NCBI GenBank assembly: GCA_964565645.1 | Contig: CAZMFQ010000003.1 | Location: 62,001 to 126,000 of the forward strand | Source of the DNA: JAHIQC01 sp964565645 | GTDB taxonomy: Bacteria; Actinomycetota; Coriobacteriia; Anaerosomatales; JAHIQC01 | Reading direction: 5' to 3' | Length of the DNA: 64,000 nucleotides | Part shown: positions 50,592 through 59,909 of the stretch, piece by piece | Numbering within the stretch: the first letter of the stretch is position 1 | Layout: each line of letters opens with the position of its first letter | Translations under genes and position numbers: made by a program | The notes under the pieces: model-generated | Told to the model about the DNA's origin: nothing | What the model saw: the letters and a program-made list of their open reading frames with translations, nothing else | Databases searched by the model: none

Positions 50592-52489
50592 TGGAGTCTC
50601 GCCCCGACGGCCGTCTCGACGGCGGTCGACAGGGCACTCTGCCCGCCCAGATAGCGCATCTCGTAGATCTCCATCGTGTGGTCCGTGATCAGCGCGCCGA
50701 CATCGGGATCGAGCGAGGCGCTCGGCGTCAGCAGAAGCGGGCAGTAATCGCTGCCCTGAAGGACACCGCCGGCAAGGGCGTCAGGATAGTTCTGCCCCGT
50801 AGCGAGCGCGACCCGCGAGAACATCATTCCCATGCCGTCCCATGCCGCCTGGGCGAAGCGAGCCGAAGTCTCATAGCGCGTGTCACCCGAGACACGGGAG
50901 AACATGTCCACTCCCGGCATCGTCATGAACTCGTCGTTGAGTGCATCCATGACCGCGGGAGTGACAGCCACCTCGCCACCCACGACGTACCCGTGGGTGA
51001 CACCCGCACCGACCATCGCATCCTTGACCGTGGTGGCGAGTGTCGCGGGAGATGTGAGGTAGATCGGCCAGCCGTTCGCGGCCGCAACGGGTGAGACCGA
51101 CAGAGCATCTGCGAAGTTGGCGCCTGTGACCACGAAAGCCGTCCCGTCATACTGGGCGCCCTTGAGGCTCACCGCTTCCGCGGCTATGAGGTTCGCGGTC
51201 TCGTACCGCGTGGCGCCCCCGAGCCGCTCGGGTGCATGCAGGATCATGAGCGCATCGAGTTCGTCGTAGACGTCGTCGCTCACGGCACTCGTACCGCCGA
51301 GGATGTAGCAGGTCGTCGCTCCCAGGCGGACGATCTCGTCGCTGACCGCTTCGGGCAGTGTGTCGCTCGCGGTGAGCAGCAACGGTCCTCCGGCAACGCC
51401 AGCAAGTGCAGCGCCCCCCAAAGCATCCGGCCAGTTCGCCCCGGTGGCGACCACCACGGTATCGGCCCCGTCCGGGTACGCCTTCTTCGACGCCTCCACG
51501 GCCGTGAGGTAGCGCGAAGCGCCGGCCAGGCGTGTCGTCTCGGTCGCAACCTCCACGTTCCACTTCGAGACGTTGTTGCTCAGGGTGTTGGCGACACAGA
51601 CGGTGCGGTCCGCACCGGCCCACAGCCCGTACGGCCCTCCGAACTGATCGACGCCCGAACCCGAGGAACCGAAGGTCGAAAGGTATCCCCCTTCGGGATC
51701 GAAGACCTGTCCGCGGTTGCCGATCGACTCGATCACGTAGCTGTTGCCGAGCGCATCGACCCCGACGTCGTAGGGCCGGTTGAACTGGCCCGTGCCGGAG
51801 CCCAGGCTGCCCCACATCCGCTGGTAGTTGCCCAACGGGTCATAGGTGATCACATGGTGGGCATAGGGCCCGTTGAGGTCCACGGTCGTGAAGACCTCGT
51901 TCTCCTGCGAGACCCCGAGCCCAAGGGCGAAACCGCCGAGAGGGTTCCATGTACCCAGGTAGTCCCCGCCGGTGGTCCAACGCTGGACGACGGTGCCGTC
52001 CTCGGCGATGTAGAGCGTCCCGTCCAGCCCGACCGCGAGGTTGTTGGGGATATCGATCGCGCTCTGGCCTGAGCCGTCGATGGTCCGCGACTTCCCGTAC
52101 AGCTCGGGAAAGAAGACGCTCACGCGATTGCCGTTGCCCTTCTCGCCCACATAGATGTTGCCCCACCGGTCGGTGGCTATCGATCGCGGCTTCTCAAGTA
52201 CAGCCGAAGCGGTTCCCGTCGTGCCGACCGAGCGGACGAACTCGCCTTGCGCATCGAACATCTGAACACGGTTGTCGTTGCTCTCGCCGCCTGCGACGTA
52301 GACGTTGCCCCACTTGTCGGCGGCTATGTCCTGCGGGACCTGGAACTGCCCCTCGCCCCAGCCCTGAGAACCCCAGGTGCGCTCCCACGTCACGGTGACC
52401 GCGGCACCCGCCAAGGCCGGTGTCGCAAGAACGATCATCGCCGCGACGAGCATTGCCGCCGCAGCGAGACGGCGCATCCGATTCCCCAT
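50588..52489 (-). CDS. Secreted NHL-propeller protein with three CWB2 repeats
   Basis: 633 residues. Signal peptide (AAAAMLVAAMIVLATPALAGA), then NHL-type blades (GEGQFQVPQDIAADKWGNVY, LEKPRSIATDRWGNIYV, GTGQFNRPYDVGVDALGNSY, VDQFGGPYGLWAGADRT) to about residue 325. Three CWB2 repeats follow (NWPDALGGAALAGVAGGPLL, NFADALSVSPVAAANG, NYPDALAGGVLQG). A wall-anchored binding or scaffold protein. ATG 52489 with AAGGGGG upstream. Its stop overlaps the module B small gene, linking a surface propeller to a membrane sensor. Confidence 0.9.
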   Translation of the reverse strand: MGNRMRRLAAAAMLVAAMIVLATPALAGAAVTVTWERTWGSQGWGEGQFQVPQDIAADKWGNVYVAGGESNDNRVQMFDAQGEFVRSVGTTGTASAVLEKPRSIATDRWGNIYVGEKGNGNRVSVFFPELYGKSRTIDGSGQSAIDIPNNLAVGLDGTLYIAEDGTVVQRWTTGGDYLGTWNPLGGFALGLGVSQENEVFTTVDLNGPYAHHVITYDPLGNYQRMWGSLGSGTGQFNRPYDVGVDALGNSYVIESIGNRGQVFDPEGGYLSTFGSSGSGVDQFGGPYGLWAGADRTVCVANTLSNNVSKWNVEVATETTRLAGASRYLTAVEASKKAYPDGADTVVVATGANWPDALGGAALAGVAGGPLLLTASDTLPEAVSDEIVRLGATTCYILGGTSAVSDDVYDELDALMILHAPERLGGATRYETANLIAAEAVSLKGAQYDGTAFVVTGANFADALSVSPVAAANGWPIYLTSPATLATTVKDAMVGAGVTHGYVVGGEVAVTPAVMDALNDEFMTMPGVDMFSRVSGDTRYETSARFAQAAWDGMGMMFSRVALATGQNYPDALAGGVLQGSDYCPLLLTPSASLDPDVGALITDHTMEIYEMRYLGGQSALSTAVETAVGARLQ

Positions 52490-52636
52490 GGTCGACCCCC
52501 TTGCCGGACGCGGCCCGGGACCGCGTCGTGGTTCCCTCATCCCAATGTACGAGAAGCGCAACGAGTCTGACCACACGAATCCGGTGAACGGTCGCATCTG
52601 TCGGAGGATCCAACGTGTCCGATCCGAACGGCACAC

Positions 52637-54319
52637 TCAGCGGCGTCGGCCTCGGTAGTGAGACACCAGTATCGAGCCGAAGAACCAGAAGCTCACCACG
52701 AACGCGGCCACGAACCCGACCTGCCCGACCAGGCGCACCCACGACGGCACACCCGCAACGCTGACCAGCGACGAGAATCCGATGACAAGCGCCGCGACCA
52801 CGACCGCGAAAGCCAGCCGGTTCACGAGCTCGTGCAACTCGGCCATGAGCCCTTCGTAGCCGGTGGGCCTGACCGAGACCTTCACCTCACCCCGCGAGAG
52901 GCGTCGCATGAGGCGATCGAGGTTGTCCGGCAGGGTCTCGAGCACGCGCACCGTGTGCCGCCAGGACTTCGCGGCCTTGTCGAACACGACCTCCGGGCGC
53001 ATTCGGTTGCGCACGACCTCGTCGGCGAAAGGCTTGGCCACCGACGCGAAGTCGAACGAGGGGTCGAGCATCGCCCCGACTCCCTCGAGCGTACCGAGCG
53101 TGCCGATGAGCAGCGCGAAATCGCTCGGGACGCCGAGCCGGTGGCCCCTGATAAGGCCAAGCGTCTCGGTGAGCAACTCGCCGAACTCGATCCCCCCGAG
53201 TTCAAGGCCATGGTACTTGCCGATGAGCCGCGCGACCTCGCGCTCCAGTTCGACCTCATCGATCTCCGGGTTGCCGCTGACCGCGACCAGCGTGTCTGTC
53301 GCCAGTTGCGCGTCCTTGTTCATGGCGGCCCAGATCAGGTCGATGAAGCGGTCGCGGGATGATTCGGATATCCGACCGACGCGGCCGAAGTCCGTGAACC
53401 CGACCCGCCCGTCCATGAGCGCGATGAAGTTGCCCGGATGCGCATCGGCATGGAAGAAGCCGAGCTCGAACATCTGGTGCAGGTAGCAGCGGATACCACG
53501 GACGGCGAGTTCGGCGCGGTCGAGACCTGCGGCGTCGAGCTCGTCGAGCCTGTTGAGCTTCACGCCGACGATGCGCTCGAGTACGAGTACCCTCGACGTC
53601 GTGAACTCCCAGAAGACCTGAGGGAATGCGACGGTGTCATCGTCGGCGAATGCGCGCCAGAAGCGTTCGGCGTTGGCCGCTTCGCGCGTGTAGTCGAGTT
53701 CGTGGCGCACGGCCTCCGCGTACTCCTCGGCGATGCCCACCACATCGACATCCTCGAACAGGTCGGTGTGCTCGGCGACCCATCGTGCCTGGGTCAGCGC
53801 GATGTCGATGTCGACCTCGACCTGGTGCCGGACGTTCGGACGCTGGATCTTGACCGCGACCTCGGTGCCATCGTGCAGCGTCGCGAAGTGGACCTGGCCA
53901 AGCGAGGCGGCCGCCGCGGGCGTCTCGTCGAACGTCGCGAACAGCTCCTCGACCGGGGTCTCGAGGTCGGCTTCGAGGACCGCCCGGACCGCCTCGAACG
54001 GTTCGGGGGGTACCTCGTCCTGGAGCCTGCGCAGCTCGGCCGCGAGCGCGGGCGAGATGATGTCGGTCCGCGTCGATATGCCCTGGGCGACCTTGATGAA
54101 CGTCGGTCCCATGCGCTCGATCGCACGACGCGCGTGCTGCTCGACCGTCAGCGCGTCGTCGGGGCTGCGGCGCGATCCCGCGCGCACAGGCGTGACGCGA
54201 CGCAGGCCCGTCGCGTCGATCACGACATGAAGTCCCTCATCGGCCAGTACACCGGCGATCTGCCGGTACCGCGCGAGGTGCTTGCCGATCTCCGGGCCCT
54301 GAGAGACCCGCGGGGTCAC
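52637..54319 (-). CDS. ABC1/UbiB family atypical kinase
   Basis: 560 residues. The family KxGQ motif is altered to KVAQ (76-79 in MGPTFIKVAQGISTR). The Ala-rich loop AAAASLGQVH, VAVKIQRPN, FHADAHPGNF and GFTDFGRVGR (catalytic Asp and DFG) are intact. Two C-terminal helices (FAVVVAALVIGFSSLVSVA, LVGQVGFVAAFVVSFWFF) anchor it in the membrane. UbiB/COQ8 proteins support quinone or isoprenoid lipid handling. The start GTG 54319 overlaps the phasin-like gene stop (GTGA). No ubiquinone or menaquinone gene is nearby. Confidence 0.9.
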   Translation of the reverse strand: MTPRVSQGPEIGKHLARYRQIAGVLADEGLHVVIDATGLRRVTPVRAGSRRSPDDALTVEQHARRAIERMGPTFIKVAQGISTRTDIISPALAAELRRLQDEVPPEPFEAVRAVLEADLETPVEELFATFDETPAAAASLGQVHFATLHDGTEVAVKIQRPNVRHQVEVDIDIALTQARWVAEHTDLFEDVDVVGIAEEYAEAVRHELDYTREAANAERFWRAFADDDTVAFPQVFWEFTTSRVLVLERIVGVKLNRLDELDAAGLDRAELAVRGIRCYLHQMFELGFFHADAHPGNFIALMDGRVGFTDFGRVGRISESSRDRFIDLIWAAMNKDAQLATDTLVAVSGNPEIDEVELEREVARLIGKYHGLELGGIEFGELLTETLGLIRGHRLGVPSDFALLIGTLGTLEGVGAMLDPSFDFASVAKPFADEVVRNRMRPEVVFDKAAKSWRHTVRVLETLPDNLDRLMRRLSRGEVKVSVRPTGYEGLMAELHELVNRLAFAVVVAALVIGFSSLVSVAGVPSWVRLVGQVGFVAAFVVSFWFFGSILVSHYRGRRR

Positions 54320-54675
54320 TTCTTGCCGCTCGCCTCGGAGGGACGCAGCGATGCGAGCATCGCCTTGATCTCCGTGAGTTCGTCCTGGATGCCCGCGAGG
54401 TCCGCCTGTGACACGAGGCCCATCCGCTTGACTGCCTTCTCGGTCTCCTCGGCCACGGACTTCTGTACGGAGGTCGTGGCCTCGTCGGCCTTGGTGGCCA
54501 CCTTGCCGATGAAGGTCTCGGACTCGGACTTGGTCATCTGGCCGCGCTTGACCATCTCTTCGGCGAGTTCCTCGGCCTTGTCCTTGGCGAACACCGCTGC
54601 GCCAAGACCCATGAGGAACGCCTTCTCGATGAGGCCGACGTCCGCGGACTTCCCGGTGCTGTCGCTCTCTGCCAC
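54316..54675 (-). CDS. Phasin-like coiled-coil protein
   Basis: 119 residues. GLIEKAFLMGLGAAVFAKDKAEELAEEMVKRGQM is the typical phasin-superfamily start. A long amphipathic coiled coil follows (VATKADEATTSVQKSVAEETEKAVKRMG). GTG 54675 with AGGAGGG upstream. Such proteins coat lipid or polyhydroxyalkanoate granules or pair with UbiB-type kinases as membrane chaperones. No polymer synthase gene is nearby, so a UbiB partner role is more likely. Confidence 0.82.
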   Translation of the reverse strand: MAESDSTGKSADVGLIEKAFLMGLGAAVFAKDKAEELAEEMVKRGQMTKSESETFIGKVATKADEATTSVQKSVAEETEKAVKRMGLVSQADLAGIQDELTEIKAMLASLRPSEASGKK

Positions 54676-54754
54676 GGTGAACCCTCCTGTCGATGCATGT
54701 CCCTGAGTGCCGAGGCACTCGATCTCACCCGTCGTTTCTCGGGAAACCAACATC

Positions 54755-54780
54755 CCCGGTTGGGAATGTTCCCCACCGGG
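54755..54780 (-). terminator. Hairpin after gatA
   Basis: CCCGGT-GGGGAACATTCCCA-ACCGGG on the minus strand forms a nested stem 17 bases after the gatA stop. No U tract is visible. Confidence 0.5.
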
Positions 54781-54796
54781 CCGGGTTGCGAACGGG

Positions 54797-56308
54797 TCAG
54801 AGGCCGGCCGGCGTCGGGTCGAACCCGGTCGCCGCCTCGAACGCGGCGGCGGCGCGGAACATCGTCTCCTCGGCGAAGTAGTCCGCCATGATATGCAGGC
54901 CGATGGGCATACCCGAATCGGGACACAGACCGGCCGGGACGCTCATCGCCGGGATCCCCGCGAGGTTGGCCGGGATCGTGTAGATGTCGGAGAGGTACAT
55001 CTGTAGCGGATCGGAGGACTTCTCCCCGATCCTGAACGCGACGGTGGGGGTCGTGGGTGTCAGCAGGACGTCGAAGCGTCCGAACGCCGCCTCGAAGTCC
55101 CGCTTGATGAGCGTGCGTGCCCTCTGCGCCTGGCCGTAGTACGCGTCGTAGTACCCGGCGGAGAGCGCGTAGGTGCCGAGCATGATCCTGCGGATGGTCT
55201 CCGGACCGAATCCCTCCGCGCGCGAACGCATGTACAGGTCGAGGACGTCGGCAGCGTCGCTCGCGCGATGGCCGTACCTGATGCCGTCGAAGCGCGCCAG
55301 GTTCGACGAGGCCTCGGCCGGACCGATCACGTAGTAGGCGGACAGTCCGTGTGCGGTCGCCGGCAGTGTGACCTCACCGACGTCGGCACCGAGATCGCCG
55401 AACACGCGCGCCGCGTTCTCGACGACGGCACGCACCTCGCCGGAACAGCCGTCCGCCTCGAGCAGATCGGTCACGATGCCGACGCGCAGCCCTTTGGCGC
55501 CGCCTGCGGAGCCTTCGGCGGCGGCACGCACGTAATCGGGCACCTCCTGGCGAGCGCTCGTGGCGTCCATGGGATCCGCGCCCGCGATCGCCGCAAGGAC
55601 CGCCGCGCTGTCCTCGACCGTGCGGGCGAACGGCCCGATCTGATCGAGCGAGCTCCCGAACGCGACCACCCCGTAGCGCGACACCCGGCCGTAGGTCGGC
55701 TTGACCGCCACGGTGCCCGTCAGGGCGCCGGGCTGGCGGATGGAGCCGCCGGTGTCGCTGCCGAGCGAGATCGTCGCCATTCCGGCGCTCACGCACGCAG
55801 CGGAGCCGCCGCTCGATCCCCCCGGGACACGCTCGAGGTCCCACGGGTTGTGGGTGGGCCCGAACGCGGAGTTCTCCGTCGAGGAACCGAACGCGAACTC
55901 GTCCATGTTGCACTTGCCGACCGGCACGGCGCCCGCGTCGAGCAGACGGCGCACGGCGGTGCAGTCGTAGACGCTCTCGTAGCCCTCGAGGATCCTCGCG
56001 CTGCAGGTGGTCCTGGTGCCGACCAGGTTCATGTTGTCTTTGAGCCCCGCCGGCACGCCCGCAAGCGGGCCGAGGGTGTCGTGCGGGTCGAGCCCCGCGG
56101 CGACCGCATCGGCACGCGCGGCGTCGACCACGTCCGCCGCCGCGAGCGCGAGCTCGGGCGTGATCTGGTTGAACGCGTGGATCCGCGGCTCGAGTCCGTC
56201 GATGCGCGCAAGCGTCTCCTCGGCGATCTCACGGGCGCTGAACTGCCCGGAGGCGATGCCTTCGCGGATGGCCGCGCCGGTCATGGCCGATACGTCGGTG
56301 CCGCTCAC
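54797..56308 (-). CDS. gatA: Aspartyl/glutamyl-tRNA amidotransferase subunit A
   Basis: 503 residues. Amidase-signature enzyme with Lys90 in AGLKDNMNL and the cis-Ser/Ser pair in VPGGSSGGSAACVSAG and GSDTGGSIRQPG. It supplies ammonia from glutamine to the GatB active site. The GTG start at 56308 overlaps the gatC stop by 4 bases. The partner gatB is unlinked at 45776. Confidence 0.96.
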   Translation of the reverse strand: MSGTDVSAMTGAAIREGIASGQFSAREIAEETLARIDGLEPRIHAFNQITPELALAAADVVDAARADAVAAGLDPHDTLGPLAGVPAGLKDNMNLVGTRTTCSARILEGYESVYDCTAVRRLLDAGAVPVGKCNMDEFAFGSSTENSAFGPTHNPWDLERVPGGSSGGSAACVSAGMATISLGSDTGGSIRQPGALTGTVAVKPTYGRVSRYGVVAFGSSLDQIGPFARTVEDSAAVLAAIAGADPMDATSARQEVPDYVRAAAEGSAGGAKGLRVGIVTDLLEADGCSGEVRAVVENAARVFGDLGADVGEVTLPATAHGLSAYYVIGPAEASSNLARFDGIRYGHRASDAADVLDLYMRSRAEGFGPETIRRIMLGTYALSAGYYDAYYGQAQRARTLIKRDFEAAFGRFDVLLTPTTPTVAFRIGEKSSDPLQMYLSDIYTIPANLAGIPAMSVPAGLCPDSGMPIGLHIMADYFAEETMFRAAAAFEAATGFDPTPAGL

Positions 56309-56610
56309 GCCTGATCACCGCCCGGTCCCACGATCTGGGGGATCACGAACGCCGTGCCATCGGAGTCGGGCGCATTGAGCAACGCGAGCTCACGCGGCAG
56401 GCACGGCTTGACCACGTCGGGGCGCGTCGAGTTCACGCTCTCGAGCGGGTGAGCTGTGGGCTCGACTCCCGCAAGGTCGAGCTGCTGGATGGCGTCTATG
56501 TGACCGAGGATGGAGTTGAGGTCCTCGCCGAAACCGGCGACCTGTTCGTCGGTGAGCGCCAGGCGTGCGAGCAGGGCGACATGCCGCACCTGCTCTTCGG
56601 AGATCGACAT
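56305..56610 (-). CDS. gatC: Aspartyl/glutamyl-tRNA amidotransferase subunit C
   Basis: 101 residues, the belt subunit. ISEEQVRHVALLARLALTDEQ is the family N-terminus, FGEDLNSILGHIDAIQQLD follows and LNAPDSDGTAFVIPQIV closes it. ATG 56610 with AAGGA upstream. Overlaps gatA by 4 bases. Confidence 0.95.
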   Translation of the reverse strand: MSISEEQVRHVALLARLALTDEQVAGFGEDLNSILGHIDAIQQLDLAGVEPTAHPLESVNSTRPDVVKPCLPRELALLNAPDSDGTAFVIPQIVGPGGDQA

Positions 56611-56727
56611 GCGTGGTGGTCCTTTCGGGCGTCGGCTCAGAAGCGGCGCACGCCGCCCCGGCGGTCTGAGCCACCGGGGCATGCGCGCAACGTTGTCATG
56701 ATACCCGAGTGCGGGCGCTCGCGAAGG

Positions 56728-58773
56728 CTACGGAAGCAAAGCCCCGATCGCGTCGTAGACCGCCGGCGCGATCGCGCTGTCGCCCCCGAAGACCTCGATG
56801 CGGTCGATCGTGTCCACATGGTCCGCGATCGCCGTCGCGGCAGGGGCGGAAAGTGCGCCGGGCGCGGTCAGCAGCATGACCCCGCCGCGCGCTCCCATGG
56901 CGGCTCCACCGCCGAGGGCGTCCGGGTAGTTGGTGCCCGTGGCGACGCCGACCTCCTGCCAGGACGCCCAGCCCCGGGCCACGCCGTACTGTGCGACGTT
57001 CGCCGCGGTCGCGTACCGGTCAGCGCCCGACCAGCGGGTGGCGCTCCCCGGCAACGCGGCATCGAGATCCGCGAGGACGCCGGCGCTCACCGCCGTCTCA
57101 CCGCCGAGCACGATCCCGTTCGTCGAACCGATCTCGGCGAGCACGTCCGTGGTGGCCGAGGAAAGGCTCGTGCTCCGGGTGAGCAGTATCGGCATCGCGC
57201 GTGCGAACGCGAACGGCGCACCCGCGAGCGCATCGGGGAACGCGTCCCCGCGCACCACGAACGCCGTTGAGACGTTGCCACCGGCCTGCTCGACCCTGCG
57301 GGCTACGGCCGCGGCGGTCTCATACCGGTCCGGCCCCTGGATGCGGTCGACGTCGTATGTGGCGTCGAGTGCCGTCGCCACAACGGCCGGGACGGCGGAA
57401 GTGCCGCCCACGATCGCGACCGCGCTCGCGCCGAGCCGGTCGATCTCAGCGGTGAGCGATGTGGTGACCGAATCGCCCACGAGCAGCACCGGAGAACCGT
57501 ACGCGCCGGCCAGACCGGTCGCAGAAAGTGCGTCGGGGTAGTTGCGGCCCGTGGCCACGACGACCGTTGTGACCGAGGAGCCGGGGAAGGTCGCCTCCGA
57601 GACCGCGATCGCGGTCGAGTAGCGGTCCGCTCCCGATGTCCGGTCGAGTTCGACGACATGCGGCGGAACCGGCATCGTCGCGCTCGCGCGCGGGCCGATG
57701 TTCGTCGCGGAATCGACAGCGCGCACGTCGTAGGTGTAGAGCACGCCCGCCTCGGTGGTCGTGTCCACGAAGGAACGCTCGGCTCCGTCGACGGATCCGA
57801 TGAGGTCCTTGACGGGAGTGTAGAGTTGCGAGGTCGTCGGCACGGCCGAGCGGTGAACCGTGTAGCCCGTCACCCCTACGTTGTCGGTGGCCGCACCCCA
57901 CGCGACCTCGATCCCGGTCGTGGTCGCCTCGGCACTGCAGGTACTCGGTGCGCTCGGCGGCGTCATGTCGGCGGCGCCCAGCGCCACGTCGGTGTCCACC
58001 GGCCCGATGACCGCGTCGTCGATCCTGAGGCTGCGACTCATATACAGATCGCACGCCTCGCCCGCCGGGCCCACCAGCGTGTAGTCCCCGGAGAGCCCGG
58101 GGAGCCCGCGGTCTTCGGCCGCGTCATCGACGAGACCGTTGGAGTCGGAGTCCACGATGTTGAGTTCGGTCTTGTTGAGCGACCACACGACCGTGGACGA
58201 TGCGGGATCCGTGATCTCGACGCGTTTCGCCGCCTGACCCGTCGCCGCTCCGTTGTGGATCTTCGCGGCGGACGTCGCGCCGTCGAGCACGGTCACGAGC
58301 GGCAGGACGGTCGGATTGAGCGTGTCGGCAGACCCGGCTTTGAGCGAGATCATCATGTAGTACGGACCCGACTTGGTCTCATCGCCGAACTTCCCGTAGT
58401 ACCAGGTGTTCGGTATCGAGCCATCGGCAGCTGTGGTCACGGTCGGGAACAGCGTCCAGTTCTCCCCCTCCTGTATCCACTTGGAGGACGTGGGATTCCA
58501 GGTGAACCCGCGGTTGGTGGAGGGGCTGGGGGACGTGCCGAGCGTGAAACGGATCTTGACCGCGTAGGTCGTGTTCGGCTCGAGACCGGCGTCGGCCGCC
58601 ACGTTGAACGTCACGCCGAAGGTCGTGTGGTCGTTGCTCACGTATTTCGGAGCATCGACCAGCCCGCCTGTGTAGGTACCGGCCGCGGACGCGACCTGAG
58701 GGGGCATCAGCAGGGTGAGCATGCTCGCTACGAGCAGGACGGACAGTGAACGTGTACGAAGCCGTCTGAACAT
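56728..58773 (-). CDS. Secreted CWB2 surface protein with FN3-like domain
   Basis: 681 residues. Signal peptide (LSVLLVASMLTLLMPPQVASA), an N-terminal beta domain of unknown family (35-270), an FN3-like module (TPPSAPSTCSAEATTTGIEV and GYTVHRS), then three CWB2 repeats from about residue 380 (RYSTAIAVSEATFPG, RYETAAAVARRVEQAG, RYATAANVAQYGVARG). No catalytic motif, so probably a wall-bound binding or structural protein. ATG 58773 with GGGGGG upstream. Divergent from the Mop protein gene. Confidence 0.9.
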   Translation of the reverse strand: MFRRLRTRSLSVLLVASMLTLLMPPQVASAAGTYTGGLVDAPKYVSNDHTTFGVTFNVAADAGLEPNTTYAVKIRFTLGTSPSPSTNRGFTWNPTSSKWIQEGENWTLFPTVTTAADGSIPNTWYYGKFGDETKSGPYYMMISLKAGSADTLNPTVLPLVTVLDGATSAAKIHNGAATGQAAKRVEITDPASSTVVWSLNKTELNIVDSDSNGLVDDAAEDRGLPGLSGDYTLVGPAGEACDLYMSRSLRIDDAVIGPVDTDVALGAADMTPPSAPSTCSAEATTTGIEVAWGAATDNVGVTGYTVHRSAVPTTSQLYTPVKDLIGSVDGAERSFVDTTTEAGVLYTYDVRAVDSATNIGPRASATMPVPPHVVELDRTSGADRYSTAIAVSEATFPGSSVTTVVVATGRNYPDALSATGLAGAYGSPVLLVGDSVTTSLTAEIDRLGASAVAIVGGTSAVPAVVATALDATYDVDRIQGPDRYETAAAVARRVEQAGGNVSTAFVVRGDAFPDALAGAPFAFARAMPILLTRSTSLSSATTDVLAEIGSTNGIVLGGETAVSAGVLADLDAALPGSATRWSGADRYATAANVAQYGVARGWASWQEVGVATGTNYPDALGGGAAMGARGGVMLLTAPGALSAPAATAIADHVDTIDRIEVFGGDSAIAPAVYDAIGALLP

Positions 58774-58884
58774 GGTTACCCCCTCGACGAAATGGTTGAT
58801 TCAGGCATTCCCAAACCCGGCATGCGTCTCACGCAAACAGGGAATAGACGAGATGCACGCACCTGAAAGCAGAAAGGGACGATC

Positions 58885-59091
58885 ATGAAGGTCAGCGCAC
58901 GCAACCAGCTCTCCGGGACGGTCACGTCGATCAAGGAAGGCGCCGTCGAAGCACAGGTCACCATCGACGTGGCGGGAACGACCATCGTCTCGGTCGTCAC
59001 CATGGACGCCGTCGCCTCCTTGGGGATCGGGGTCGGCTCGTCTGTCGTGGCCCTCATCAAGGCCGACAGCGTCATGCTGGCCGTCGAGTAG
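58885..59091 (+). CDS. Mop/TOBE molybdenum-binding protein (molbindin-like)
   Basis: 68 residues, one TOBE/Mop domain: SARNQLSGTVTSIKEGAVEA, VVTMDAVASLGIGVGSSVVALIKADSVML. Single-domain Mop proteins assemble as hexamers and bind molybdate or tungstate. ATG 58885 with AAAGGGAC upstream. Its stop lies 15 bases from the convergent TiaS-like gene. No molybdate transporter is adjacent. Confidence 0.93.
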   Translation: MKVSARNQLSGTVTSIKEGAVEAQVTIDVAGTTIVSVVTMDAVASLGIGVGSSVVALIKADSVMLAVE

Positions 59092-59106
59092 ACCGGCGGC
59101 TCGCAC

Positions 59107-59874
59107 TCACCGTTCCTCGGCGGACTTCTTGGGCATTCGTCTGACGATGTGTGCCCAGCGGCCGTCTGCCTCGTACTGCACCGGTATGACGGCCTTACCG
59201 CCGAGGAGCCTCGGTCGGACCCATTCTCCGGTGTCCACTTCGTCGCCCGGCTTGGGTGAGACCACGTTGCGGTCCACCGGCACCACCATCATGCCCGCGG
59301 CCTCGAGTTCCGACACTCTCACGATGCGCCCGAACTCCCGCAGTCCGTCGGCGTAGTCGATGAACCGTCCCGACCACCCCCAGTAGGTGAGACCCACGCC
59401 CGCCAGCGCGCCGATCACCCCGTCCTCGGTGCCGCCGTGCCCTGACAGATGCACTCCGGCCGCAGCGGCGACGGAGCGCGCCTCTTCCTGGGACACCAGT
59501 TCCACCGCGGCCCGGCGGCCGAACGCCGCAACGGCCTCGAGGTCGGCGACACCCTCGAACGCGATGCACAGACCGGGATCGCTCCCCTCGACGAAATGCT
59601 CCGCGATATGAGCGACCGCCAGCGCGCGCAGTTCCTCGGCCAGGCGGACCGCCTGCTCCGAGTGCGGCGCAAGCCCCGGCGCATCCATCACGACGCATGC
59701 GGAACTGTTGTGCGACGTGAACGGGACCCGCGGGTCGAACAGCAGCTGTTGCCTGACGACGCCCCAGACCGCACAACCCGTCGGCGCCTTCTCGGCGAAC
59801 CAACGAGCGAACTTGCCCGTGCCCCGACCGCAGTCGAGCGTGTCGGTGTCATCGAAACAGACGAATATGCGCAT
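59107..59874 (-). CDS. TiaS/DDTD-type protein, function unknown
   Basis: 255 residues. VCFDDTDTLDCGRGTGKFARWF resembles the kinase-like N-terminal DDTDS motif of tRNA(Ile2) agmatinylcytidine synthetase (TiaS). Then TSHNSSACVV and SGHGGTEDGVIGALAGVGL follow, as in TiaS relatives, and ends without the OB-fold or zinc ribbon of archaeal TiaS. A bacterial paralogue of unknown substrate is the fair description. ATG 59874 with GGGAAG upstream. Confidence 0.7.
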   Translation of the reverse strand: MRIFVCFDDTDTLDCGRGTGKFARWFAEKAPTGCAVWGVVRQQLLFDPRVPFTSHNSSACVVMDAPGLAPHSEQAVRLAEELRALAVAHIAEHFVEGSDPGLCIAFEGVADLEAVAAFGRRAAVELVSQEEARSVAAAAGVHLSGHGGTEDGVIGALAGVGLTYWGWSGRFIDYADGLREFGRIVRVSELEAAGMMVVPVDRNVVSPKPGDEVDTGEWVRPRLLGGKAVIPVQYEADGRWAHIVRRMPKKSAEER

Positions 59875-59909
59875 GGCACTTCCCATCACGCGTGTTGGTG
59901 GTTCACAGA

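Noticed and set aside
53438..54706. 422-codon plus-strand frame opposite ubiB
   Set aside because: Antisense shadow; the opposite strand carries clear UbiB kinase motifs.
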